NCBI GenBank assembly: GCA_000934385.1 | Contig: KN880441.1 | Location: 186,001-250,000 of the forward strand | DNA length: 64,000 nt | From: Cylindrobasidium torrendii FP15055 ss-10 | Lineage: Eukaryota; Basidiomycota; Agaricomycetes; Agaricales; Physalacriaceae | Direction of reading: 5' to 3' | In this document: one piece after another, positions 48,470 through 59,233 of the stretch | How the letters are laid out: the number at the start of each line of letters is the position of its first letter | Numbering within the stretch: position 1 is the stretch's first letter | Notes under the pieces: model-generated | The model's input: only the letters and a program-made list of their open reading frames with translations | The model's database searches: none | Told to the model about the DNA's origin: nothing | Position numbers and translations under genes: made by a program

Positions 48470-49984
48470 ATGGTAAACAGCGCCCTCGAGCTTCACATTC
48501 TCGAATCCCAACTTTCGCATTTGCTCCGCTGCAACGACGCGCCTGGATCCGTGGAAATATCGCGCATCAAGCTGTACGAGGCCAAACTTACCATGAGACT
48601 TGGTCAACAGCCGCAAGACGATGTGGTACAGCATCTCTTTCGACCATGCATGTCTGCTTTTCGCCGTTTCCCCCTTGAACTCCTCCAAGAGATCTTCTCG
48701 TGGGCCCATTCGTCCCCGGCCATCCAAATATTCCGCCAAGACGAGCACATATGGACTCTCGGTCAGGTTTGTCGAGACTGGCGAAGCGCGGCACGCAGCT
48801 GTCCCCGTCTATGGGCCCGAACGTTGTACATTGACGTCTCTTGCGCGCGGCAGCGACGCGAACCTGTCAAACTCCTCAAACTTGCCCTTGATCAAACCGG
48901 AACAACCGACATTTGCTTTCAGTTCATCGAAGGGGATGCGTCCGACAACACTCTTCGAGAAGATCTCATGGCCTTGCTTTTGTCCAAACAAAGCCAATGG
49001 AACAATGTTTCGTTCCAGCGAATGAGCGTTGCAGGGCTAGCGGCCGCTGGAGACAAAATCAAGTCAATGGGACGACTACGTTCTGCTCATCTTGAGCTCT
49101 GCTCCGCTGCTCAGGATGCTGTTCCGCCAATCCTCACCTTACAGTCCGCGCCCCTCCTTTCTTGTCTGCGCCTCAACCGCCTCAACTTCGATTCAGTTGT
49201 AATGGACAGCTATGAGCATCTCACGGCGGTCAAGATACACAACAGCTATGCGGCAGTCGATGCGACAGAACGTGGCCTCGACATCTTGCGCGCCTGTCTG
49301 AACCTCGAAAGTCTGGAAATGGATCCTGGCCGAGCGTATTGGACGGGCCCACCGGCTCTAAACCCACCACGCGTACATTCCAAACTACGCACCCTCATTA
49401 CATGCGACGTCGGCCTCCTGAAATGTGTCGTCTTGCCCAGTTTAACGGTCCTCGGGGTTACAGCGACAGCATCAGCTTGCGCCCCGCTCAGTGGGTTCGT
49501 TGGCGCGTTCCCGGCAATCGAAAAATTATTGTCGCGGTCCAAGGCAGAGCTCAAGGTTTTGCATCTCGACAACTGTAGGATTGATGCCACGAGGATGGGG
49601 GATGTACTGGGAGCGATGCCCAAGTTGGAAGAATTGGCCTTGACCTTTGACGCGGACATGCCGTCCTCGAACAGAGCCACGGCGAAGGGGATGGCGGCGC
49701 TTGTCAGGTCTATGCTCCACGGCGAAGACGCGTCGCCATTGCTGCCAAGCCTGCGAAAGCTACTTGTTCGGGATTTTGCTGGCGCGGCAGGCGTTCGGTG
49801 GATTAATGCGGATTTTGTTGAGCTGCTGAAGGCTCGGACGGGTACAAGTGCGGATCCAGAGGCTGTAGGAATGGAGGTCGTTGATATTGGTACGAGGTGC
49901 CCTCATGCTGCATTTCAGAGTGCACACAAAGTCCTCATGGAGGCGGACTTGGGCGCGAACATACGGCTCTTCGAATTGGTATGA
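48470..49984 (+). CDS. F-box/leucine-rich-type protein (504 aa)
   Basis: Single exon. It starts MVNSALELHILESQLSHLL with a helical segment, then the F-box-like domain at about residues 62-115: FRRFPLELLQEIFSWAH, then VCRDWRSAARSCPRLWA. The remainder is an irregular leucine-rich solenoid (LRSAHLELCSAA, LSCLRLNRLNFDS, LKVLHLDNCRID, LEELALTFDADM). This is the standard layout of the large Agaricomycete F-box family. The F-box would dock on Skp1 in an SCF ubiquitin ligase and the repeats would choose a substrate; no substrate can be named. An upstream splice acceptor-like tag just before the ATG leaves open a 5' untranslated exon. Confidence 0.88.
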   Translation: MVNSALELHILESQLSHLLRCNDAPGSVEISRIKLYEAKLTMRLGQQPQDDVVQHLFRPCMSAFRRFPLELLQEIFSWAHSSPAIQIFRQDEHIWTLGQVCRDWRSAARSCPRLWARTLYIDVSCARQRREPVKLLKLALDQTGTTDICFQFIEGDASDNTLREDLMALLLSKQSQWNNVSFQRMSVAGLAAAGDKIKSMGRLRSAHLELCSAAQDAVPPILTLQSAPLLSCLRLNRLNFDSVVMDSYEHLTAVKIHNSYAAVDATERGLDILRACLNLESLEMDPGRAYWTGPPALNPPRVHSKLRTLITCDVGLLKCVVLPSLTVLGVTATASACAPLSGFVGAFPAIEKLLSRSKAELKVLHLDNCRIDATRMGDVLGAMPKLEELALTFDADMPSSNRATAKGMAALVRSMLHGEDASPLLPSLRKLLVRDFAGAAGVRWINADFVELLKARTGTSADPEAVGMEVVDIGTRCPHAAFQSAHKVLMEADLGANIRLFELV

Positions 49985-51497
49985 TACACAAGAGCACAAT
50001 TTTGGATTGGTAAATACATTAAATACTAGGATGGTAGAATAATCGCTTATTGTTCTGAAGAAGAGCTAGCATAACTTTGTAGCATTGTCCACCGACGAAA
50101 CGAGTTCGTGACGGTTGAGAAGTTTTTGAATGTTACGTTGTTATCGAGGGCGTTAGACGTTGATCGATGGGCACTCTTAACTGCAGTCCTAAGCATGCTA
50201 CCTTTCCTCGCAGAATGTTTCTCTTACTGTGCTACTGCCAGCCTAATGGAGTTTGAGGTTCATTACGTCTTCATACAGTAAGCCCACTTTCTCCCACTTC
50301 ACGCTGGTCGTGCATGTGGTTTCTTGCTGTTCGGGTCCACCAGTGTGATTTTTAAATGGGTACTCCCAGTGCGCTGCACCCCAGGGAACGTTCCTACCAG
50401 ATTCCGGCACCAATACAACGATGAACACAATTGACACAACGTTTTCAGAAGTTGCATCTCGGGTCCAGGGAAGTCCAGTCACTGCTGCCTCATCCTGGTC
50501 CCATACATAGGCATGTCGTAAAATGTGTACCGATTTAATCTGTCGGAAAACGAGTGGTGGTATGATAGCATCTAGGAGCTCAGAGGTGGACTGCCTGTTG
50601 CCCAGAACTGCTTGCGAATGCGTCAGACGTGACGATTTCAATTTGGACCACAGCACAAAAGGCGACATGGAATGCAAATCTACTGGAGTTGTTTCCTAAC
50701 CGTGAAAGTTCCTTGGCATAGTTTTGATAATGTAGAGACGTTTATTTTGCCGGATCGTAGTGGCAGGCAGTGGATGCAATAGAGGTCCAGAAAATGGAGA
50801 AGGGTGCGTAATTCAATGATAAAAGCGCCGATAAACAATGTTAAAATGGCCGCGGAAGACAAGACACCGTTTATATAAGGGGCTCATGTAGAGCATTGAC
50901 CCAGTTGACAGTGAGTATCGAACTCACGCGCTAGCATTTCGGGATTCTCCAGACAGGGGAAAGTGTGACTAGATTGACACCGGACATGAGCAGGCGATGA
51001 GGAGAAATAATCAGGATTTCATAGTGATAGAAACTCGCAAGAATCAGAGCTGCAAAATATTGTGTTTTATTTATTTACTCATAATGCGCCATCATCGGAG
51101 TCGAAATATCGATCGCAACTAATTTGGGAACGACACCTCTTAAAGTCAACGTTCAACTTGTGCTCAGTGCCTACCAAAACTTGATATCGTCATATCTCAT
51201 AGCACGGCTACAATTTCTCAACACATCTGAATGGATGCAGATGTGTCGTTTCTTCGCCTCCGGCCCTCCATCGCGCTCCAGGTAGACAGTCACGGTTCAC
51301 CTGGAGAAGCGTCATTACAACGCCCACCATTCGCAATGCTAAACTTGGGATGCACAAGATGTGTAGGTCGCTCAAAAGCCTCAGAATCAGTGAGCATCAG
51401 TTACAGTCGTGGGAAAGACGAATGAGGATGGTGGCACGCCGGTATAAAAGGACCACGGCTACCAAGAAACCCACTTATTCTCTACATCCTGCCCGCC
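49985..51497. other. Intergenic region upstream of P450-3
   Basis: 1.5 kb. A minus-strand frame of 141 codons from the ATG at 50668 to 50243 (MSPFVLWSKLKSS) has no family resemblance and is not called. From about 51081 to 51497 the sequence is alignable with the region upstream of P450-4. Confidence 0.45.
51443..51449 (+). promoter_or_regulatory. TATA box of P450-3
   Basis: TATAAAA lies 55 bp before the ATG at 51498, directly after GGCACGCCGG. The same arrangement precedes P450-4. Confidence 0.6.
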
Positions 51498-53401
51498 ATG
51501 CACAATGTTTTTCTGTATTCCTGCTTTCTTATCGCCTACTGCTCCTGCGTCGTTATTCATCGACTTTTCTTCCATCCTCTTCGCAAATATCCTGGCCCAC
51601 GACTCGCAGCTGCAACCTGGCTCTATCGTTTGTACTTCGACATTATACATCAAGGAGGCGGCGAAATTGTCAACCATCTTGAGGAGCTTCATGAGCTCTA
51701 TGGCCCCGTTGTTCGAATCGGTCCAAACGAAGCAAGTCCCGTCACCTACATAACGCCCACCTCTAATCCCCCGATCCCAGCTGCATTTTGCGGAGACGAA
51801 GGCTTTTATGGATATATACCGCATGGGCACAGGTTTCACGAAGGACCCGTGGTTCTACAACATGTTTCGTGTGCAGGAATGTGAGCTTGAATACTCAAAT
51901 GCGACAAAAACCATTGGTCTTGACTTGACTAGCTAGCTTTGGGCTTGTCGACGTCCATCAGCACAGGGCTCGACGAGGGCTCCTCAGCCCTTCGTTCCAT
52001 CGTCGAGGGATCGATCAACTACAACATGTGATACGCGACGAGGCTGGTGCTTCGTTATCCCCTGCTCATTGTTTACTAATGATCACCAGGTGGACCGCCT
52101 CATTTCGCAATTGGGAAGTACCCCAGATGTCCCCATCAACTTGCAGTTCGCCTTCCGCGCCGTGGCCCTCGAGATTATCACGTCTTATGCATTTGGCAAG
52201 CATATTGGATGCTTGGATACTCCAGGTTTTCACCATCAACTACTAATTGACATCGAAGGCGCAGTACTTATCCTCTCTCTCTTAATATCCAAGTGTTTCT
52301 CACAATATAACAGATTCTGAGCGCTGGAACGATCAAATGGTTCCCCATTGTATCCACTGTGCTCTCGACGTTGCCCGAGGCTATCACGGTTGCGTTAGTT
52401 CCCAGCATGCAAAGTTATTTCGACGTCAGGAATATGCTCGCCGCTCAAATCGACGAGATTCTTGCGGACCACAGTGTATTACTGGACGCCGACCATGATG
52501 TTGTGTATACCCACCTATTGGATCCTCAGAACGAGAAGCATACACGTCCCTCGAGGAAGTCGCTGTTGGACGAAGCACAACTTCTCATTCAGGCAGGAAG
52601 TGACACGGTATGTCAAGACGTAACTCATCGTGCGAACGCTCATAGAAATGTTTAGGTCGGCAACACTGTCTACACTGGACTATTCTACGCCATGAATGAC
52701 CCCAACGTCTACAGCGCTCTACGCTCGGAGATCGATATTGCATGGAAGGATACCAGCCAGCCATTACCTCTGCAACAACTAGAGGAACTTCCTTACCTGA
52801 CCGCCTTTATCAAGGAGGCGCTTCGCGTATCGCATGGTGTAGTCTCGCCACTGCCGCGCGTCGTTCACCAAGATACAGTAATCGCAGGCTATCCCGTTCC
52901 AGCTGGCGTACGTCCCACATTATGATGGTGCCAGGATGTCTGCTGAATTCAGTAGACTGTCATTGCCTCTGGGATCACAATCGTCCACTACGACCCGGAC
53001 ATCTTCGAAAGTCCTAAAGAGTTCCGACCTGAGAGATGGCTCTCCGCAGACGGTGCCCATCTCGAAAACTTCCTTGTGCCCTTCGGACGAGGGTCTCGTC
53101 AATGCCTTGGGATGAAGTTTGTGTCGCACAGTGTTAAATATCGTGATGAAACTCATGCCTGTTTATAGTTTGGCATGGGCAGAATTATACCTAATCTTTG
53201 GCAACATTCTGCGCAAACTCGATTTCGAGATGCACAATACAGGGTGCGCTTGATGGTCCACCACGCCCGTGTCTGCGTTTCTGATACCGCTATAGGGCTG
53301 AAGACTTCGCCAGACTCAAGGACTACTTCGTCACAGGTTATGCAGGACGACATTTTCACGCCTTCGTGAGACCGAGGGAGCCGAGTGTCCAAAGTTTGTG
53401 A
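51498..53401 (+). CDS. Cytochrome P450 monooxygenase 3 (501 aa)
   Basis: Nine exons: 51498-51731, 51781-51880, 51933-52042, 52090-52263, 52314-52607, 52656-52907, 52956-53116, 53169-53243, 53296-53401. All exon junctions correspond to P450-1 and P450-2. Introns 1 and 3 have GC donors (GAA|gcaagt and GAG|gctggt). The anchor is VFLYSCFLIAYCSCVVI and the hinge HPLRKYPGPRLAAATW. AGSDT, EALR, PERW and heme loop FGRGSRQCLG (ligand C438) are all present. An ER monooxygenase of the same family as the other three; the substrate is unknown. The C-terminal tail (REPSVQSL) differs from its neighbours. It forms a direct tandem pair with P450-4. Confidence 0.92.
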
Positions 53402-54537
53402 TTGCATCGATATCTACAGCTACGAACCTGTACATACCGTATCAAGACCTTTGGTGTCCCTCTGCACCGCAGCCATTCCACGGCTTCGGCGAGTTCTGAG
53501 AAAGGCAGAACTTAGTTGCTTCTCGACATATTTGACATTGCTCGCAGCACACCACACACTGATTGGATGGCAGCATCTGAGTATTCCTGGCTTCTGAACG
53601 TTGAACGCTCAGGCTCGACTTGTGTCGTCAAATTTGAACAAGTCAACACTGAAGGGTGTGCGAATCCCAATCCGCCCTATTGCAAGTCCGCATTGCTCGC
53701 TGAACGCTTAGCTTGGTGCACGTCTGCGACAGTCAGTAGGCGATAGAACACGACTCCACTGTTAGGCCAGCCCCTTCATCTGACCAGAGGAACGCAACTG
53801 ATGACCAACCTGGCGAGTATCGTGTGAGTCCCTTGGCAGACGCTGGGGGATGATATGGAGGTTCTCAAGCTGCGCTGTAGTATTTATACCCCTTTTTCCG
53901 TGGAAGATAGAAGATCATAATGGGAGGTGCTGAATTAGTGCCATTGCATTGAAATTTGAGTAGAGACCAGGTAGAGACTGGCAGTCCGAGTAGGTCAACC
54001 AGATGGTCTCGGAATGAAAGATTTTCCTATGTATGCCATATTGACGCGAATATGCGCGGAGGGCGTGAGAATGCATAGCGATGGGAGCTTCAAGAAATGC
54101 AAGATATCACTTTGTGAATGATGGTGATCGGCCATCATCGGAGTCTGAATACTAAAGACACTGATCGGGTGCCTCTGGAATTCATCGCAACAACGTTCAA
54201 CTATGCGGTCAAGCGCTCAATATGAGCTAGAATCACAGCTTCGAATCCCATGGCATGACTTTACTTTCTCCATACATACGAATCCACGGTGTGGCTCCGT
54301 CGTTGCTTCGCCCCCTCCACACTGGCAGGTTGTATAGCTGAAGAAGCCTCATTACAACGCCCACCATTCGGAATACTAAATTCTGAAGGCACGAGATATG
54401 GAGATCGCTCAGAAGCCCTAGGCTGAGTGGCTGTCGGTTATGGGAGAGACGAATCAAGATTCTGGCACGCCGCTTATAAAGGACAGGATGCCCTAGTACT
54501 ACCACGACACCCAGTCATGCTATCCTTCCAACCTACG
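53402..54537. other. Intergenic region between P450-3 and P450-4
   Basis: 1.1 kb. No gene is supported in the first 700 bp. The last ~400 bp repeat the upstream region of P450-3. Confidence 0.45.
54475..54480 (+). promoter_or_regulatory. TATA box of P450-4
   Basis: TATAAA follows GGCACGCCGC and lies 63 bp before the ATG at 54538, matching the P450-3 promoter. Confidence 0.6.
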
Positions 54538-56442
54538 ATGCACTACATTTTCTTAGCCTCTTGTTTGCTTGCGGTCTACTGTATCTGTGTCGCTGCTCAT
54601 CGACTTTTCTTCCATCCTCTTCGCAAGTATCCGGGCCCACGACTTGCAGCTGCCACTTGGCTCTACCGCTTCTACTTCGATATTATATCCCAAGGAGGCG
54701 GTGAAATCGTCACCCATCTCGAGGATCTCCATGAAATCTACGGTCCCGTCGTTCGAATCGGTCCAAACGAAGTAGCTCACAGTACACAAGATATGCCGCC
54801 CTCTGACCTTTCCCTCTCAGCTACATTTTTCAGAGACAAAAGCTTTCATGGACATATATCGTATGGGCAACGGTTTTACGAAAGAGCCCTGGTTTTACGA
54901 CATGTTCGATATGCAGGAATGTGAGTTCTCTCAAGTACAACTGAAAGGATTACGCTGACAATACCAATAGCCAGTTTTGGCTTTGTCGACGTGCACCAGC
55001 ACAGGGCAAGGCGTGAGCTTCTTAACCCTCTATTCAACCGCCGAGGAATTGCTCAGCTACAACATGTGATACGCGACGAGGCTAGTGCTCAGCTATATCC
55101 TTCAGCTCATTGATTACTAATGATCACTATCAGGTGGACTGCCTCATTTCGCAGTTGGGGAGCACACCGGATGTCCCCGTCAACTTACACTACGCCTTCC
55201 GCGCGGTCACCCTCGAAATCATAATGTCTTACGCATTTGGAAAACATATTGGATGCCTGGATACTCCAGGCTTTAATCACCAGTTACTCATTGATATCGA
55301 AGGCGCGGTATACAGTCTCCTTTTTGCGTTCATTTAGAGTGCTAATCGCTACTTTATTCCAGCTTCGAGGCGCTGCAACGATCAAGTGGTTTCCCATTAT
55401 ATCCACTGTGCTCTCGACGTTGCCCGAGGCTATCACGGTTGCCCTAGTTCCCAGCATGAGAAGTGCTTTCGACGTCAGGAATATGCTCGCTACTCAAATC
55501 GACGAGATACTCGCGGACGATAGGGTACTACAGGACGCCGACCATGACGTGGTATATACTCACCTTTTGAATCCTACAAACGAGAAGCACATACGTCCCT
55601 CGAGGAAGTCGCTCTTAGACGAAGCACACCTTCTTATTCAAGCGGGAAGCGATACGGTATGCAATGGCATAGTCAGCTCTTGTTAAACGCTTATGGGAAC
55701 GCTTAGGTCGGCAATACCGTCTACACTGGACTATTCTACGCCATGAATGACCCCGACATCGACAAAGCCTTGCGCTCCGAGCTCGACGCCGCGTGGAAGA
55801 AGATGGACGAGGCGCTACCTCTGCAACAACTTGAACAACTTCCTTACCTGACCGCCTTCATCAAGGAGTCGCTTCGCGTGTCGCATGGTGTAGTCTCGCC
55901 GCTACCACGCATCGTTCACCAAGACACAGTAATCGCAGGCCATCCCGTTCCAGCTGGTGTACGTCCCTATTTCGATGTCTGCGTTATTGCTGAGTTGCTT
56001 AGACTGTCGTTGCGTCTGGAATCACCATTGTCCACTACGATCCGGATATCTTCGAGAGTCCTAGGGAATTCCATCCTGAGAGATGGCTTTCCACAGACGC
56101 CGCAGAACTCGAAAAATTCCTTGTGCCGTTCGGTCGTGGGTCTCGTCAATGCCTGGGACTCAAGTGCGTGTCGCCTCTAGTGCGCAGTAATAGTATTGTG
56201 GTGAAGCTCATGCCTGTTTACAGTCTAGCATGGGCAGAACTATACCTCATCTTTGGCAACATATTTCGCAAGCTCGATTTCAAAATGCACGATACAGGGT
56301 GCGTAGGACAGATACTCGACTGCCCCGAGCCTGATACCAGAATAGGGTTGAAGACTTTGCGAAAATCAAGGATTATTTTGTCACAGGGTATGCGGGACGC
56401 CATCTCCATGCCTTCGTGAAGCCGAGGAGGTCGACTCTCTAA
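54538..56442 (+). CDS. Cytochrome P450 monooxygenase 4 (498 aa)
   Basis: Nine exons: 54538-54771, 54821-54920, 54971-55080, 55134-55307, 55363-55656, 55707-55958, 56003-56163, 56224-56298, 56346-56442; the first eight are identical in length to P450-3. Intron 3 has a GC donor (GAG|gctagt). Start MHYIFLASCLLAVYC is chosen because it aligns with the P450-3 start; an in-frame ATG seven codons upstream (54517) is possible. Anchor, hinge HPLRKYPGPRLAAATW, I-helix AGSDT, ESLR, PERW and heme loop FGRGSRQCLG (C438) are intact. It is the tandem sister of P450-3; the substrate is unknown. Confidence 0.92.
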
Positions 56443-57420
56443 AGATTATCATCAACCACAAACCTGTACTAGTAGGAGCAGCAATACGATTCAAGTTGAC
56501 ATGGTCAGATTCAAACCACTTGTATATGCTTGCGCAGTAGCCAGCTTCTTGGGCAAGTGTGGGTGATGAAAGAGAGTCGATGTGGCTGTGGGGCTCGAGG
56601 AAGAGGCTCTGCGAAAGCTCGGTGCTTCCATGCCAGTGAGTTCAATCGATCGCCTTTCCCGACTCGTCCATGGACAAAATATCCACGCCAAGTCCACCGT
56701 CCGACCACACAGATGTTGTAGATATGCCATATGGTGAGGGCCACATTCTGTATTGTCAGTCCGCAGCGTCGGCGATTTTTGAGTATGCTTGCGGGTTGGC
56801 ACACATGGGAACCTGTTTTCTGTCCGTGAATCGACGACATAAGAAGATGCTCCATCACAGTCGCTTCCTAGACCCTGTAAAGGAGATCAGTAGTACTGAC
56901 AGGTCCAAGATAGAAGGACTATCGTCGTTTTATTGTCGTCGCTGCGGACTCGCTGCCCATATGGTATTGTACATGCGCATCTCAAACTTCTCCTCACGGC
57001 GTGCATAGCCAGTAGTACAGCGAAAGATGTAGTAGAATATTGGAAGAAAGGGAAGTAACTGTCTTCGGAATTCTTGCTTGGATCACGACGCTGGCCCGTT
57101 GTTTCCGTCTTTCGAAGTTGGAAGACTATCTCAAAACAGATTTAGGCTTTTAGACAATGTATTGGTCCGGGGATATTGGTGCTAAGGTTGGCCCTCACGC
57201 AGTTTCTTCGGTAGTATGAGGCTTGGCGAGTTCGTGTGTCGAATTGAGCCATTGGTTGACAATAGTGCTACATACAATCGCGTCGTTTCTATACATCGCG
57301 CTCGCGCGGTATCGTCATCTTCGAGACGACATCATATCTTCTAACTCTACTACGTGCATGTGGGGTATAACGGCTGAGAATCTAAGTATCTAATACACAA
57401 ACAGCTAGGGAAAGTCAGAT
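56443..57420. other. Intergenic region after P450-4
   Basis: 978 bp. Overlapping frames of about 100 codons on both strands near 56490-57008 show no family resemblance or splice support. No repeat is seen. Confidence 0.35.
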
Positions 57421-58617
57421 CTAGCCACAGGCGCTGAAGGTGGGGCGACGAACCTTTTCCATTCCCTGTGCGCTGGTCATCATCCCATCACCATCGTGCG
57501 AGACGCCCTCGATATAGTCCACCGTCTGCGTCGAAGGCAGGCTTCCATCGTTCAAGTCCTTGATGCTGGCCTCGAAGTTCTGTCCGCGCTCGAGATGTGT
57601 GGAACCTTGCGTGATTGCCTGGCACCGTGTGTCACCAGCGCCGTTGTCCTCCAACCCAGACGCGTAGTTCACTGTCCGCCCGAAGTATCTATCCACGATT
57701 CCATCGCGTCCCAGTTCCGTCGCGTCCGCGAGGGAGTAGGCAGGGAAATTGTCCGTGAGGCCGTACTTGTAGCTGTCCACACCCTCGCAAGAATCGTCTG
57801 GGACCGGCCTGTCCTCACTGAGCCATAGGAACGACCCAGGGTTTGCGACCCAGTAGTGGATAGAATCGTCGCCCTTCGTGGAAACGCGCATCGCCGCGTA
57901 TCGCTGGGTCTGTTGAGCGCCAGCCGAGTGACCCATGACAACGATGGTTTTGAGCTTGGGATATGCGTCTGTATCTTGATAGTGCTTGACGAGTCTGTCG
58001 ACAACATCGTAGGAAGACACTGTATCCACGAGGGAGTCAGGGCCGATGTTGGTATGTCCGCTAATCCAGGTGGTATCGTTCCAAATGAGCTGTCCTTCCG
58101 ATACTGCGCCAGCGTCGACGTCCTTCTCTGCCATGAAACAAGGGTTCATGATGGATATCGTCGTGCGGTCGACTGTCGAGTTCTGGTCGACTAGGTTGTA
58201 TAGGGCGTTGTTCACGGAATTCCAGTCTACCTGATGTAAGGAGAAGAAGGAAAGACGGGAGAAGAGGGTGCTCACTACTCCAGCAGTCCCTCCATGCGCC
58301 GTGCAAACCAATAATTGCGCGCGTGATGGACGGTTTGTCCTCATCGGCGGAGAGGTAGAGAGGCTACAAAGGAATATGAGCTAGTGTGCAGTGGCTCGAC
58401 AGATTCTTACAATGGTGGCATCGTCGTCTCCGCCAAGGGACCAGGTTGGGTATAGCGTCGCATCGGTGACATCGGGGAGGCTTGACCATCCATTCCAGGG
58501 ATCTCCGCCTGGCGTGGGGGCGTCATTGTGCTGCTGGCGCTTGACCACAGCAGCAGCGCTGCGGAGGGCAAAGACAGAGACGAAGATGGTAATCGAAGAC
58601 AAGCGGCGCGAGAGCAT
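57421..58617 (-). CDS. Secreted alpha/beta-hydrolase-like protein with apparent frameshift
   Basis: Exons 58411-58617, 58278-58363 and 57421-58226. Exon 1 encodes a signal peptide (ITIFVSVFALRSAAA), a Kex2-like VVKR and TLYPTWSLGGDDDATI. Exon 2 continues in the same frame as PLYLSADEDKPSITR, but the conserved AIIGLHGAWRDCWS that should follow is in another frame, as if two bases were lost in a GC run at about 58319-58323. Exon 3 joins the second frame as NWNSVNNALYN. The nucleophile elbow is GHSAGAQQTQRY (GxSxG), and the likely catalytic His is in GVSHDGDGMM. Intact, it would be about 380 residues, an extracellular esterase- or lipase-like fold with unknown substrate. Either a pseudogene or a sequencing error. 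Confidence 0.75.
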
Positions 58618-59233
58618 ACTGGATGGCCTCTAAGATGGCAGATTCCAGGTGCAGGCGTAGTAAGGGATTACTTGACGGCGGATAACGGGGGAGATGTAAA
58701 CCAAAGTCCAGCATCTTTAAATATGCTTCTGAGAAGAGCAAGTAGCTGCTGGGCTGGGCTATTCTTGACTGACGACGCCAAGTCCCCATGGTACAGAATT
58801 ATGATGACACAAAAGAAACTTCTGCGAAACCCGCTCCCTTGCAGTTACCTGTAAGGCTTCCCCTTCTCGCATGGGAGATAACGACAAGGCAGAGACCAGT
58901 TATTCGGGACATTACACGTCGCGCAGTCACACAAATGTGATAACCGGAGAGCATGTTGTTGGAGCCGACGTTATACCACCATCCGCTCAGAAATCCAAAA
59001 CGTGGTACATCGAAGCAATAGCATCGATGATTTCCTTGCGATGGCGATGTCGTCGGTGCCTAGGAACCTGCGAATGCGACCATTTTCCGACAATTCATGC
59101 TGAAAGAGACTATGTATTGGAAGATTGAGGAAAAGGGCAGAGAATCGGGATCAAGATAATGAAAGAACGAAGGTAAGAAGGACGACATGGATGTGCTCGA
59201 TCGGCGGAGTCCATTTCAAGGCCGAGCGTGATC
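58618..59233. other. Divergent intergenic region
   Basis: 616 bp between the start of the hydrolase gene (minus) and the second F-box-like gene (plus). No further gene is supported. Confidence 0.35.

Larger units (their letters stand above)
51081..54130 (+). repeat. Left copy of a ~3 kb tandem duplication
   Basis: The sequence from CCATCATCGGAGTC at about 51090 through P450-3 recurs from about 54135 through P450-4. Shared upstream pieces include CATTACAACGCCCACCATTC and GGCACGCCG before the TATA box. Promoter and gene were therefore copied together. Boundaries are approximate. Confidence 0.7.

Noticed and set aside
50243..50668. 141-codon minus-strand frame (MSPFVLWSKLKSS) with a hydrophobic frame upstream at 50680-50862
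   Set aside because: The two parts do not splice in a consistent phase, and there is no recognisable domain.
50900..50980. Possible tRNA on the minus strand: T-arm-like GTGAG-TTCGATA-CTCAC
   Set aside because: The arm is perfect, but no matching acceptor stem, A box or anticodon arm was found at the right distance.
42408..56442. P450 group as part of a secondary-metabolite gene cluster
   Set aside because: No terpene synthase, PKS, NRPS, transporter or pathway regulator is seen nearby. The genes look like local duplicates only.
56491..57008. Overlapping ~100-codon frames on both strands downstream of P450-4
   Set aside because: No family match, no splice support, and the two strands exclude each other.
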